Below are positions 1-6,321 of a DNA stretch of 6,676 nucleotides, one piece after another (position 1 is the stretch's first letter; every line of letters starts with the position of its first letter). This stretch comes from Atopobium sp. UBA1382. GTDB lineage: Bacteria; Actinomycetota; Coriobacteriia; Coriobacteriales; Atopobiaceae. The notes under the pieces are model-generated. The model was not told the DNA's origin and searched no databases. It saw only the letters and a list, made by a program, of their open reading frames with translations. Position numbers and translations under genes: made by a program. Location of the stretch: assembly GCA_002305805.1 (NCBI GenBank), contig DBQY01000008.1, positions 79,587-86,262 of the forward strand, given 5' to 3'.

Positions 1-53
1 AGGGAGACCTCGGCTCCGGTGACGATGCCGCGACGAACGAGAAGGAGGCCTAA
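1..53 (+). CDS. 3' end of an upstream gene, possibly tatA/tatB
   Basis: An open frame enters from the window edge and ends at TAA 51-53; from base 3 it reads GDLGSGDDAATNEKEA. Only 16 residues are visible, with no domain. The tail is hydrophilic and acidic, as the disordered C-terminal ends of TatA and TatB proteins often are, and the next gene, 3 bases downstream, is tatC. Assignment to tatA or tatB rests on that context and tail composition, not on any visible motif. The final codons also contain the tatC ribosome binding site, so the two genes are probably translated from one mRNA. Confidence 0.5.
   Translation, partial: GDLGSGDDAATNEKEA
42..48 (+). promoter_or_regulatory. Ribosome binding site of tatC
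   Basis: AAGGAGG is a full match to the anti-Shine-Dalgarno consensus and ends 8 bases before ATG 57. It decides the start at 57 over the in-frame ATG at 78, which would lie 29 bases away. The site lies inside the last codons of the upstream gene. Confidence 0.85.
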
Positions 54-56
54 GCC

Positions 57-845
57 ATGCCGATCGGTCCCGCACGCATGCCCATCATGGACCACCTCGG
101 CGAGCTGCGCCGCCGCCTCACGATCATCGTGGTGGCCGTCGTCGTGTGCGCGCTCGTCATCTACTTTGCCACGCCCGCGCTGATCGAGCTCATGATCGGC
201 CAGATCGAGGAGGCCATGAACGGCTCCGAGCTCGTCGTCACGACGGTGCTCGGTGGCTTCACGATCCGCTTCAAGGTGGCGGTGTTCTTCTCCGTCATCG
301 TCTGCTGCCCGATCATCATCTGGGAGGCCATGGCATTCTTCCTCCCGGCGCTCAAGCCCAAGGAGCGCCGCTGGGTCGTCCCCACGGTGGGGGCGATGGT
401 TCTGCTCTTCTTCCTGGGCATGATCTTCTGCTTCTTCATCATCCAGCCCGCTGCCTTTGGCTGGCTGCTCGAGCAGTCCCTCGAGATCGGCAGCCTGATG
501 CCCGAGGCGAGCGACTACCTCGACATCTACATGCTGCTGGAGATCGGCTTTGGCATCGCGTTCCAGCTGCCGCTCGTGATCTTCTACCTGTCGATCCTGC
601 ACCTCGTGCCCTACAAGACGTTCCGCTCGCAATGGCGCATCGTCTACGTGGGCTTCATGGTGCTCTCTGCCGTCGTGACGCCCGACGCCTCTCCCGTCAC
701 GATGGTCCTCATGTTCGCGGTCCTCATCTTCCTCTACGAGGCCGCGCTCGCCGTGGCGCGCTTCATCATCGTTGCGCGCGACGGCAAGGAGGCCCTCAAG
801 TGGTCCCGCGAGGACTACGAGAACCGCGATCTCGAGAAGCTCTAG
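57..845 (+). CDS. tatC: Sec-independent protein translocase TatC
   Basis: TatC is the polytopic inner-membrane receptor of the twin-arginine translocase. It binds the RR motif of signal peptides and works with TatA/TatB to export folded proteins. The 262-residue length is normal (E. coli TatC has 258). About six hydrophobic segments can be seen, near residues 22-40, 70-97, 107-130, 157-182, 195-207 and 213-238. Family motifs are MDHLGELRRRL at 11-21 (Glu16 and Arg18 correspond to the signal-binding E/R pair of E. coli), FLPALKPKERR at 95-105 with the conserved Glu103, FGIAFQLPLVI at 165-175, and TPDAS at 208-212. Gln170 stands where E. coli has Glu170; Glu or Gln is usual there. The start is set by AAGGAGG 8 bases upstream. 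The gene follows a likely tatA/B end by 3 bases and precedes topA by 12 bases in the same frame, so co-transcription is likely. Confidence 0.97.
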   Translation: MPIGPARMPIMDHLGELRRRLTIIVVAVVVCALVIYFATPALIELMIGQIEEAMNGSELVVTTVLGGFTIRFKVAVFFSVIVCCPIIIWEAMAFFLPALKPKERRWVVPTVGAMVLLFFLGMIFCFFIIQPAAFGWLLEQSLEIGSLMPEASDYLDIYMLLEIGFGIAFQLPLVIFYLSILHLVPYKTFRSQWRIVYVGFMVLSAVVTPDASPVTMVLMFAVLIFLYEAALAVARFIIVARDGKEALKWSREDYENRDLEKL

Positions 846-857
846 GACGGTGACGCA

Positions 858-3368
858 GTGAGGCTCATCGTCACCGAGAAGAACGACGCCGCAGGCCAGA
901 TCGCGCGCCTGCTCTCCACCTCCGGGAAGCCCAAGGCCGACAAGGTCTACAACACGCCGGTCTACCGCTTCACCTGGGATGGCGAGGACTGCGTGACCAT
1001 CGGTCTTCGCGGTCACATCCTCAAGGTGGACTTCCCGGTCCAGCTGACCTTCGATGACAAGAATGGTTGGCAGGGCCTCACCGCGGACGGCGAGCTGCTC
1101 GCGGCGGACGTTCCCGACGGTCTGGCCCGACCGCCCTACAAGTCCAAGCGCAAGCCGTTCATGACAAACGGCGTTGACCTCAAGGGCTGGAAGATCGCAA
1201 GCCTCCCGTACCTGGTGTGGGCGCCCATTGAGAAGCTCCCCGCCGAGAAGGAGATCATCCGCGCCCTCAAGAACCTCGCCAAGAAGGCCGACTCCGTGAT
1301 CATCGGCACGGACTTCGACCGCGAGGGCGAGCTCATCGGCTCTGACGCGCTGCGCCAGATTCGCGAGGTCGCGCCGGACGTTCCCGTCTCACGCGCACGC
1401 TACTCCGCGTTCACGCGCGCAGAGATCGACCACGCCTTCGCCAACCTCGTCGAGCTGGACCAGGATCTCGCCGACGCCGGCGAATCCCGCCAGTACATCG
1501 ACCTCATCTGGGGCGCGGTGCTCACGCGCTACCTCACCGCCGCGCGCTGGAGCGGCCTGGGCACCGTGCGCTCGGCCGGCCGAGTGCAGACGCCGACGCT
1601 GGCGCTCGTCGTGGAGCGCGAGCGCGAGCGCCTCGCCTTCAGGCCCGAGGACTACTGGGTCATCCAGGGTCAGGCCGCGAAGGACGGCGACGCCGCCGGC
1701 CCCTTCCGCATCACGCACGCCACGGCCCGCTTCTGGGACCAGGCTGCGGCCGAGACGGCGTATGGTCACGTGACGGACGCCACCGAGGGCACCGTTACCG
1801 CCGTGGAGCGCAAGAGCCGCACCCAGCGCCCGCCCGCGCCGTTCAACACCACGAGCCTGCAGGCCGCGGCCGCCGCCGAGGGCATCAGCCCCGCCCGCAC
1901 GATGCGCCTGGCCGAGAGCCTCTACATGGACGGCCTCATCTCGTACCCGCGCGTCGACAATACGGTCTACCCCAAGTCGCTCGACCTGCGCGAGTGCGTG
2001 CGCATGCTCTCCACGGTGCCGGCCTACGGCTCAGTGTGCCACGAGCTTCTGAAGCAGGACAAGCTCACCGCCACCCGCGGCAAGCAGGAGACCACCGACC
2101 ACCCGCCGATTTACCCCACGGCCCCGGCGTCTCCGGACAAGCTGCAGCCGGCGGAGTGGAAGCTCTACAACCTCATCGCGCGGCGCTTCCTGGCCACGCT
2201 CATGGGGCCCGCCACGATTGAGGGCACCAAGGTCACGATCGACGTTGCCGGCGAGCCGTTCACCGTGAGCGGCTCCGTGCTCGCGTCCCCCGGCTTCCGC
2301 GCGGCCTACCCGTACGGCCTCAAGAAGGACGACCAGCTCCCCGCGCTCGCCGAGGGCGACGTGGTCTCCGTCAGCGACATGGAGCTTCTCGCCAAGCAGA
2401 CCGAGCCGCCCGCACGCTACAGCCAGGGCAAGCTCATCCAGGAGATGGAGAAGCGCGGCCTGGGCACCAAGTCCACGCGCGCGAGCATCATCGACACCCT
2501 CTACGAGCGCCGCTACTTCAAGAACGACCCGATCGAGCCGAGCCAGCTCGGCATGGCGATCATCGACGCCCTCACCACCTACGCCCCGCGCATCACCTCG
2601 CCGGACATGACGGCCGAGCTCGAGCAGGACATGACCCACGTCGCCGACGGCGCCGAGACGCAGGAGCAGGTGGTCAACCACTCCCGCGCGCTTCTCGCCG
2701 GCCTCATGGACGCCCTGGTCGAGCACACCGACGACCTCTCCGAGGCCATCGCCGATGCCGTGACCGCGGATGCCAAGATCGGTGTCTGCCCCAAGTGCGG
2801 CAAGGACCTCGTGGTCAAGACCTCTGCCAAGACCCGCGGCAGCTTTGCCGGCTGCATGGGCTGGCCGGAGTGCGACGTCACCTACCCGCTGCCCCAGGGC
2901 AAGATCTCCGCGCTCGAGGGCGAGGCGGCCGTGTGCCCGGAGTGCGGCGCCCCGCGTGTGAAGGTGCAGCCGTTCCGCAGTCGAGCGTACGAGACGTGCA
3001 TCAACCCGGCATGCCCCACCAACCGCGAGCCCGACGTCGACGTTGGAGCGTGCCCCGCGTGCGCCGAGGCGGGACGCGAGGGACGCCTGGTGGCGCACAA
3101 GTCCGAGAAGAGCGGCAAGCGCTTCATCCGCTGCACCAACTACGACGACTGCGGGACGAGCTATCCGCTGCCCGCGCGTGGTGCGCTCGAGGCGACGGGG
3201 GAGACGTGCCCGGACTGCGGTGCGCCGCTCGTCGTGGTGACCACGGCCCGTGGTCCGTGGAAGCTCTGCCCCAACATGGACTGCCCCGGGCGCGAGAAGA
3301 AGGCCGCGGCCCCGCGTCGCGGCGGACGACGCACGGGAGGCTCCCGCGGGACCAGGAAGAAGTCCTAG
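858..3368 (+). CDS. topA: Type IA DNA topoisomerase I, archaeal-type, with four zinc ribbons
   Basis: It relaxes negatively supercoiled DNA by transient single-strand cleavage through a 5'-phosphotyrosine link. The Toprim domain covers roughly residues 1-165: LIVTEK with catalytic Glu7, and GTDFDREGE with Asp152, Asp154 and Glu156 as metal-binding acids. SAGRVQT is at 239-245. The active-site segment GLISYPRVDNTVYP places the nucleophile at Tyr363, and GKLIQEMEKRGLGTKSTR starts at 524. These motifs match archaeal topoisomerase I (TEK, TDFDREGE, YPRTDNTVYP); the usual bacterial versions are VESPAKA, ATDGDREGE and YMRTDS. Val replaces the usual Thr after YPR. The tail has four Cys4 ribbons (Cys644-672, 693-719, 732-765, 784-809) and a basic end (812-836) suited to DNA binding. 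The GTG start at 858 has only a weak AGGA (844-847) but gives the expected N-terminus. It lies 12 bases after the tatC stop, and that stop, in the same frame, rules out an upstream start. As the family is essential for supercoil control, this is probably the main enzyme, but a second topA elsewhere cannot be excluded. Confidence 0.96.
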   Translation: MRLIVTEKNDAAGQIARLLSTSGKPKADKVYNTPVYRFTWDGEDCVTIGLRGHILKVDFPVQLTFDDKNGWQGLTADGELLAADVPDGLARPPYKSKRKPFMTNGVDLKGWKIASLPYLVWAPIEKLPAEKEIIRALKNLAKKADSVIIGTDFDREGELIGSDALRQIREVAPDVPVSRARYSAFTRAEIDHAFANLVELDQDLADAGESRQYIDLIWGAVLTRYLTAARWSGLGTVRSAGRVQTPTLALVVERERERLAFRPEDYWVIQGQAAKDGDAAGPFRITHATARFWDQAAAETAYGHVTDATEGTVTAVERKSRTQRPPAPFNTTSLQAAAAAEGISPARTMRLAESLYMDGLISYPRVDNTVYPKSLDLRECVRMLSTVPAYGSVCHELLKQDKLTATRGKQETTDHPPIYPTAPASPDKLQPAEWKLYNLIARRFLATLMGPATIEGTKVTIDVAGEPFTVSGSVLASPGFRAAYPYGLKKDDQLPALAEGDVVSVSDMELLAKQTEPPARYSQGKLIQEMEKRGLGTKSTRASIIDTLYERRYFKNDPIEPSQLGMAIIDALTTYAPRITSPDMTAELEQDMTHVADGAETQEQVVNHSRALLAGLMDALVEHTDDLSEAIADAVTADAKIGVCPKCGKDLVVKTSAKTRGSFAGCMGWPECDVTYPLPQGKISALEGEAAVCPECGAPRVKVQPFRSRAYETCINPACPTNREPDVDVGACPACAEAGREGRLVAHKSEKSGKRFIRCTNYDDCGTSYPLPARGALEATGETCPDCGAPLVVVTTARGPWKLCPNMDCPGREKKAAAPRRGGRRTGGSRGTRKKS

Positions 3369-3427
3369 TCCGCGTCCTTCTCGCCCACCTGCGGACTGTC
3401 CCGCGCTACCCCAGCGCTGGCTTCCAT

Positions 3428-3496
3428 GTTTTGGGCAACATCTTTGATGCGCCGCCGCCCTTGCGCGGGTTTTGCATCAAGGGTGTTGCCCACAAC
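3428..3496. repeat. Long near-perfect inverted repeat (hairpin) upstream of the GH2 gene
   Basis: Left arm 3428-3450 pairs with right arm 3474-3496 around a 23-base spacer. The core GGGCAACATCTTTGATGC (3433-3450) faces GCATCAAGGGTGTTGCCC (3474-3491). Its only two departures from perfect complementarity are T/G, which become G-U wobbles in a + strand transcript, so all 18 positions pair in RNA. Four of the five flanking positions also pair (3428-3430 and 3432 with 3492 and 3494-3496). The spacer can form a further CCC/GGG pair (3458-3460 with 3467-3469). No T-tract follows on either strand. Candidates are a mobile or dispersed palindromic element, an operator or leader structure for the hydrolase, a small RNA, or an atypical topA terminator. 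The wobbles on one strand favour an RNA-level role or partial decay of an older palindrome. Confidence 0.85.
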
Positions 3497-3538
3497 GCTA
3501 AATGGGCAGACCGTGGGACAATCAGGGTGTCACCGTTT

Positions 3539-3545
3539 GGAGGGG
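3539..3545 (+). promoter_or_regulatory. Ribosome binding site of the GH2 gene
   Basis: GGAGGGG ends 6 bases before ATG 3552. This fixes the hydrolase start there and argues against the in-frame ATG at 3426, which would add 42 residues encoded by the hairpin and has no Shine-Dalgarno sequence. Confidence 0.85.
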
Positions 3546-3551
3546 AACGCG

Positions 3552-5396
3552 ATGCTGGACCTGAGGCGCGTGCTCGCGAGCAAGCCCAAACCGCCCGCGG
3601 ACGTGAAGCTGTCGACGCTCTGGACGACGTGGGGCGAGAAGATCATGGCGGGCGAGAAGGACGATGCTCCCGCCTCCCACCCACGGCCGCTTCTTGCGCG
3701 CGAGCGTTGGTTCTCGCTGAACGGTACGTGGGAGTGCGCGTTCGTTCCCACGTCCGACGCCGCATCCTCATGGCGCACCGCCGTGCCGCCCGAGGACGGA
3801 TGGCAAGCCATCCGCGTGCCCTTCTCGCCCGAGGCGCCGCTTTCCGGCGTTGGCCGCCAGCTCCGGCCGGACGAGCTGCTGTGGTATCGCCGCGAGCTCG
3901 ACCCGCCAGCCCTTGACCCGGGCGAGCGCCTGGTCCTGCATCTTGATGCCGTCGACTGGGCATGCGGCGTCTACGTCAACGGGGTGCGCGTCACCGAGCA
4001 CACGGGGGCCTACCTGCCCTTCTCGGCTGACGTTACGGATGCGGTGCGCCCGGGCGAGAAGAACGAGCTCACCGTCTGCGTCTTCGACCCGTCCGACGCC
4101 GGGGCGCAGCTGCGCGGAAAGCAGCGCCGCGCCCGCGGCGGCATATGGTATACGGCCCAGAGCGGCATCTGGCGCGATGCCTGGCTCGAGGTCGTGCCGG
4201 CGTCGCATGTGGTGGAGCTGCGCGTGGACGCCCGTCCGGACGAGGGGCGTGTGGCCCTTCTCGTCCGTGTCAAGGGTGCGGGCGAGCTTGTCGCGCGCCT
4301 TGTGGACGACGGTCGGGAGGTGTCCCGTGCCGCCGCCTTCGTGCGGGGAGAGAAGGACGTGGAGCTCATGCTGGCCGTCGAGCGACCACGGCTCTGGAGT
4401 CCGGGCGACCCGCACCTCTACGACCTGGAGCTCTCCTTCGATGCGGACCGCGTGCGCAGCTACTGTGCCTTTCGCACGGTCGAGGTTCGTCCCGACGGGC
4501 AGGGTGTGCCGCGCGTCCACCTGAACGGCGCGCCCGTCTTCCTGCGTGGCGTGCTCGACCAGGGCTACTGGCCGGACGGCCTCATGACGCCACCTGCGGA
4601 GGAGGCGCTCGAGTTTGACATCCGCTCTGTGCGCGAACTTGGCTTCAACCTGCTGCGCATGCACCTCAAAGTGGAGCAGCCTCGCTTCTATGCGCTCTGC
4701 GACCGGCTGGGCATGCTCGTCTGGCAGGACATGCCCTCGGGCGGCGGCTCCTACGACGCACTCCACACGAGCTATCTGCCTACGCTGCTCCGCGCGAGCT
4801 GGACGCGCCATGCGGACGAGGGCCCGCGCGCGGCGGGACAGCTCTCCTCTCGCGACGAGGCGTATCGCCGTGAGTGGCGCGAGACCTGCGAGGGGACGGT
4901 ACGCCTGCTCTCGGGATATCCCTGTGTCATCGGGTGGACCCTCTTCAACGAGGGCTGGGGACAGTTCGATGCCCGCGCCGCCACCGCGAGGGTGCGCGCG
5001 CTCGACCCCACGAGGCCGATTGACGCCACGAGTGGCTGGTACGACCAGGGATGCGGCGACTTCTTCAGCGTACACAACTACTTCAGGCCGCTCGAGGTCT
5101 GGCCCGATCACGCCCGTTCCCGGCGTGCGTTCATGATCTCCGAGTTCGGTGGCGTGAGCTGGTCGGTCTCGGGGCATGTGAGTCTGGGAACGTCGTATGG
5201 CTACGAGCAGGTTGCGGGCTCCGCCGAGTATGCCGCCGAAGTGCGTGCCCTGCTCGACCGCGTGGGCGAGCTGGAGGCGGAGGGGCTGGCCGGATATGTG
5301 TACACGCAGCTTTCCGACGTAGAGGAGGAGACCAACGGCCTGCTCACCTACGATCGACGCGTCTGCAAGCTCGACGCCGGCTCCGTCTCTGAGTGA
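3552..5396 (+). CDS. Glycoside hydrolase family 2 protein (beta-galactosidase/beta-glucuronidase-like)
   Basis: This 614-residue retaining glycosidase probably removes a terminal beta-linked sugar from small oligosaccharides or glycosides. It has no signal peptide or anchor, so it should act in the cytoplasm on imported substrate. The N-terminal jelly-roll sugar-binding domain spans about residues 50-205, with SLNGTW near 55-60 and GGIWYTAQSGIW ending at Trp207. An Ig-like linker covers about 208-320. The TIM barrel runs from LNGAPVFLRGVLDQGYWPDG (324-343) to the end. The acid/base is Glu467 in LFNEGWGQFD and the nucleophile Glu531 in MISEFGG. The closing YTQLSDVEEETNGLLTYDR (584-602) is typical of about 600-residue family 2 enzymes without the LacZ C-terminal domain. 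The exact sugar cannot be read from sequence; galactosidase, glucuronidase, mannosidase and arabinopyranosidase all remain possible. It has its own strong ribosome binding site, is 183 bases from topA, is flanked by inverted repeats on both sides, and has no visible transporter or regulator next to it. GC content looks like that of its neighbours. Confidence 0.93.
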   Translation: MLDLRRVLASKPKPPADVKLSTLWTTWGEKIMAGEKDDAPASHPRPLLARERWFSLNGTWECAFVPTSDAASSWRTAVPPEDGWQAIRVPFSPEAPLSGVGRQLRPDELLWYRRELDPPALDPGERLVLHLDAVDWACGVYVNGVRVTEHTGAYLPFSADVTDAVRPGEKNELTVCVFDPSDAGAQLRGKQRRARGGIWYTAQSGIWRDAWLEVVPASHVVELRVDARPDEGRVALLVRVKGAGELVARLVDDGREVSRAAAFVRGEKDVELMLAVERPRLWSPGDPHLYDLELSFDADRVRSYCAFRTVEVRPDGQGVPRVHLNGAPVFLRGVLDQGYWPDGLMTPPAEEALEFDIRSVRELGFNLLRMHLKVEQPRFYALCDRLGMLVWQDMPSGGGSYDALHTSYLPTLLRASWTRHADEGPRAAGQLSSRDEAYRREWRETCEGTVRLLSGYPCVIGWTLFNEGWGQFDARAATARVRALDPTRPIDATSGWYDQGCGDFFSVHNYFRPLEVWPDHARSRRAFMISEFGGVSWSVSGHVSLGTSYGYEQVAGSAEYAAEVRALLDRVGELEAEGLAGYVYTQLSDVEEETNGLLTYDRRVCKLDAGSVSE

Positions 5397-5402
5397 CGGA
5401 AT

Positions 5403-5618
5403 GGAGGTTTGGGTTCGCGTTTCTCGCACATTAGGGGTATCGCGAAGGCCTATCTGGGCAAATGTCGACCGTCGTCAGACGGACGAACCCAAACCATAAA
5501 ACGGTTTGGGTTCAGAAATCGCGGCGTATCTGGGGCACAGAAACGATGCTGACTCTATGAACTGCGACTATGCAAATCGGTATCCACAGCGGCGCATGAC
5601 TTGCGAACCCAAACCTCC
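5403..5618. repeat. Four-box alternating inverted-repeat array
   Basis: The word GGTTTGGGTTC occurs four times in alternating orientation: + at 5406-5416, - at 5485-5495, + at 5503-5513 and - at 5605-5615. The outermost boxes extend to a perfect 16-bp inverted repeat, GGAGGTTTGGGTTCGC at 5403-5418 and its complement at 5603-5618. Boxes 1 and 2 share 12 bp. Boxes 2 and 3 form an 11-bp hairpin with the 7-base loop ATAAAAC (5496-5502). The array therefore reads as two inward-facing units, 5406-5495 (90 bases) and 5503-5615 (113 bases). Their interiors share TCGCG, 3 to 6 variable bases, then TATCTGGG(G)CA (5440-5460 and 5519-5537), so they may be diverged copies. A small hairpin CCGTC-GTCA-GACGG lies at 5469-5482. 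I see no target-site duplication. MITE- or REP-like elements, or a regulatory RNA or operator cluster, are all possible. Confidence 0.85.
5485..5513 (+). repeat. Central 11-bp hairpin of the array
   Basis: GAACCCAAACC (5485-5495), loop ATAAAAC, GGTTTGGGTTC (5503-5513) is a perfect stem. It is followed by AGAAATC, not a T-run, so it is not a standard intrinsic terminator, although it may block readthrough from the hydrolase gene. This stem can form alongside the outer 16-bp pairing (boxes 1 and 4), or be replaced by the two side hairpins (boxes 1-2 and 3-4). Confidence 0.75.
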
Positions 5619-5693
5619 TGAGCGGGTCCGGCGCCGTGGTTTTCTCGCGGGGCGGCAGGCGAGACGCTACCATGGAATGGTTACGAAACCAGA

Positions 5694-5700
5694 GGGAGGA
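5694..5700 (+). promoter_or_regulatory. Ribosome binding site of tmk
   Basis: GGGAGGA lies just before ATG 5704; its GGAGG core (5695-5699) is only 4 bases from the start, somewhat short. It lies downstream of the alternative in-frame ATG at 5677, and so supports 5704, where the encoded protein begins MARGVFITLEG as expected for the family. Confidence 0.75.
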
Positions 5701-5703
5701 CGC

Positions 5704-6321
5704 ATGGCGCGCGGGGTCTTCATCACGCTCGAGGGGGCGGACGGCTGCGGCAAGTCGACGCAGGCCGAGCTGCTCGAGAAAGCGCTCGTGGCACGCGGTC
5801 ACGAGGTCGTGCGCTTGCGCGAGCCCGGTGGCACCCCCATCTCCGAGAAGATTCGTGCGCTGCTTCTGGATCCCGCCAATGACGAGATGGTCGCTGAGTG
5901 CGAGCTCCTGCTCTACGAGGCCAGTCGAGCCCAGCTCACGCGTCAGGTCATCGAGCCCGCCCTCGATCGTGGCGCAGTGGTGCTGTGCGACCGCTACTAC
6001 GACTCGACCTACGCCTACCAGGCGGGCGGCCGCGGGCTCGACGATGCACTCGTGCGTCGGGCAAACCAGCTCGGTAGCTGCGGGTGCGCCCCGGACCTCA
6101 CGCTGGTGCTCGACCTTGACGCCTCGGTGGGCTACGCGCGCGCCACGTCGGGCGGCGCGGACCGCATGGAGGCCGAGGGGCTTGCCTTCCAGGAGCGCGT
6201 GCGCGCGGCGTACCTGCGTCTTGCGGCGGAGGAGCCGTCCCGTGTTCGCGTGGTGGACGCCCTGGGCGAGAAGGACGAGGTCACTGCTCGTCTGCTTGAG
6301 GAAATCGGGGACCGGCTATGA
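5704..6321 (+). CDS. tmk: Thymidylate kinase (dTMP kinase)
   Basis: It phosphorylates dTMP to dTDP with ATP in the cytosol, a required step of dTTP synthesis. The 205-residue length is typical. The P-loop is GADGCGKS at 11-18 with Lys17. REPGGTPISEKIR (39-51) is the conserved REPGGT segment that contacts the nucleotide. DRYYDSTYAYQ at 96-106 is the DRY signature followed by the thymine-site region. The lid is around 144-158 (YARATSGGADRMEAE), with arginines at 146 and 154. No basic residue occupies the variable P-loop positions and arginine lies in the lid, as in the E. coli-like type II enzymes. The start at 5704 is chosen for the adjacent GGGAGGA and the N-terminus close to FITLEG; the open frame upstream crosses the repeat array. 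The stop overlaps the holB start (ATGA), so translation of the two is probably coupled, and both serve DNA replication. Confidence 0.96.
   Translation: MARGVFITLEGADGCGKSTQAELLEKALVARGHEVVRLREPGGTPISEKIRALLLDPANDEMVAECELLLYEASRAQLTRQVIEPALDRGAVVLCDRYYDSTYAYQAGGRGLDDALVRRANQLGSCGCAPDLTLVLDLDASVGYARATSGGADRMEAEGLAFQERVRAAYLRLAAEEPSRVRVVDALGEKDEVTARLLEEIGDRL

Larger units (their letters stand above)
3369..3551 (+). other. Intergenic region topA to GH2 gene
   Basis: This 183-base gap contains no supported gene. It holds a weak 7-bp inverted repeat right at the topA stop (AGTCCGC 3367-3373 with GCGGACT 3391-3397), a 10-base palindrome CCAGCGCTGG at 3411-3420, the long hairpin described separately, and the GH2 ribosome binding site. 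A -10-like GACAAT lies at 3517-3522, but no convincing -35 sits at the usual distance, so I do not call a promoter. None of the hairpins is followed by a T-run, so no intrinsic terminator is called. Confidence 0.6.
5397..5703 (+). other. Intergenic region GH2 gene to tmk
   Basis: In this 307-base stretch I see no gene. Bases 5403-5618 are the four-box inverted-repeat array described separately. The remaining 85 bases before tmk contain an 8-base palindrome CGGCGCCG (5629-5636), a weak -10-like TACCAT (5668-5673) without a good -35, and the tmk ribosome binding site. The stretch looks less GC-rich than the genes on either side. The tmk frame stays open upstream to 5506, but those codons cross the repeats and show no protein-like pattern, so they are not called coding. 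Confidence 0.65.

Noticed and set aside
2031..3098. Long antisense open frame opposite topA
   Set aside because: It is a shadow of the topA coding strand with low-complexity Gly/Arg/Ala/Val-rich translation and no domain.
3428..3496. Intrinsic (Rho-independent) terminator of topA
   Set aside because: The stem is unusually long and no T-run follows on either strand, so it lacks the defining second element, although it may still affect transcription.
3426..3551. Upstream extension of the GH2 protein to ATG 3426
   Set aside because: The added 42 codons are encoded by the hairpin, have no Shine-Dalgarno site, and resemble nothing in the family; GGAGGGG before ATG 3552 gives the better start.
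2795..3916. Overlapping + frame spanning the end of topA and the start of the GH2 gene
   Set aside because: It overlaps two well-supported genes in another frame and crosses the hairpin; its arginine-rich composition is typical of out-of-frame GC-rich DNA.
3768..5429. Long antisense open frame (553 codons) opposite the GH2 gene
   Set aside because: It mirrors a confidently identified gene in GC-rich DNA, where stop codons are rare in shadow frames; its translation shows no recognisable domain.
5403..5618. CRISPR array
   Set aside because: The repeats are only 11-16 bases, alternate in orientation, and have unequal spacers; no cas gene is present.
5403..5618. Insertion sequence remnant with target-site duplication
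   Set aside because: The outer 16-bp inverted repeat suits a MITE, but the flanking bases do not form a direct repeat and no transposase remnant lies inside, so mobility is left as a possibility only.
5506..5703. Upstream extension of tmk to 5506
   Set aside because: It crosses two repeat boxes, adds residues not found in thymidylate kinases, and ignores the ribosome binding site before ATG 5704.
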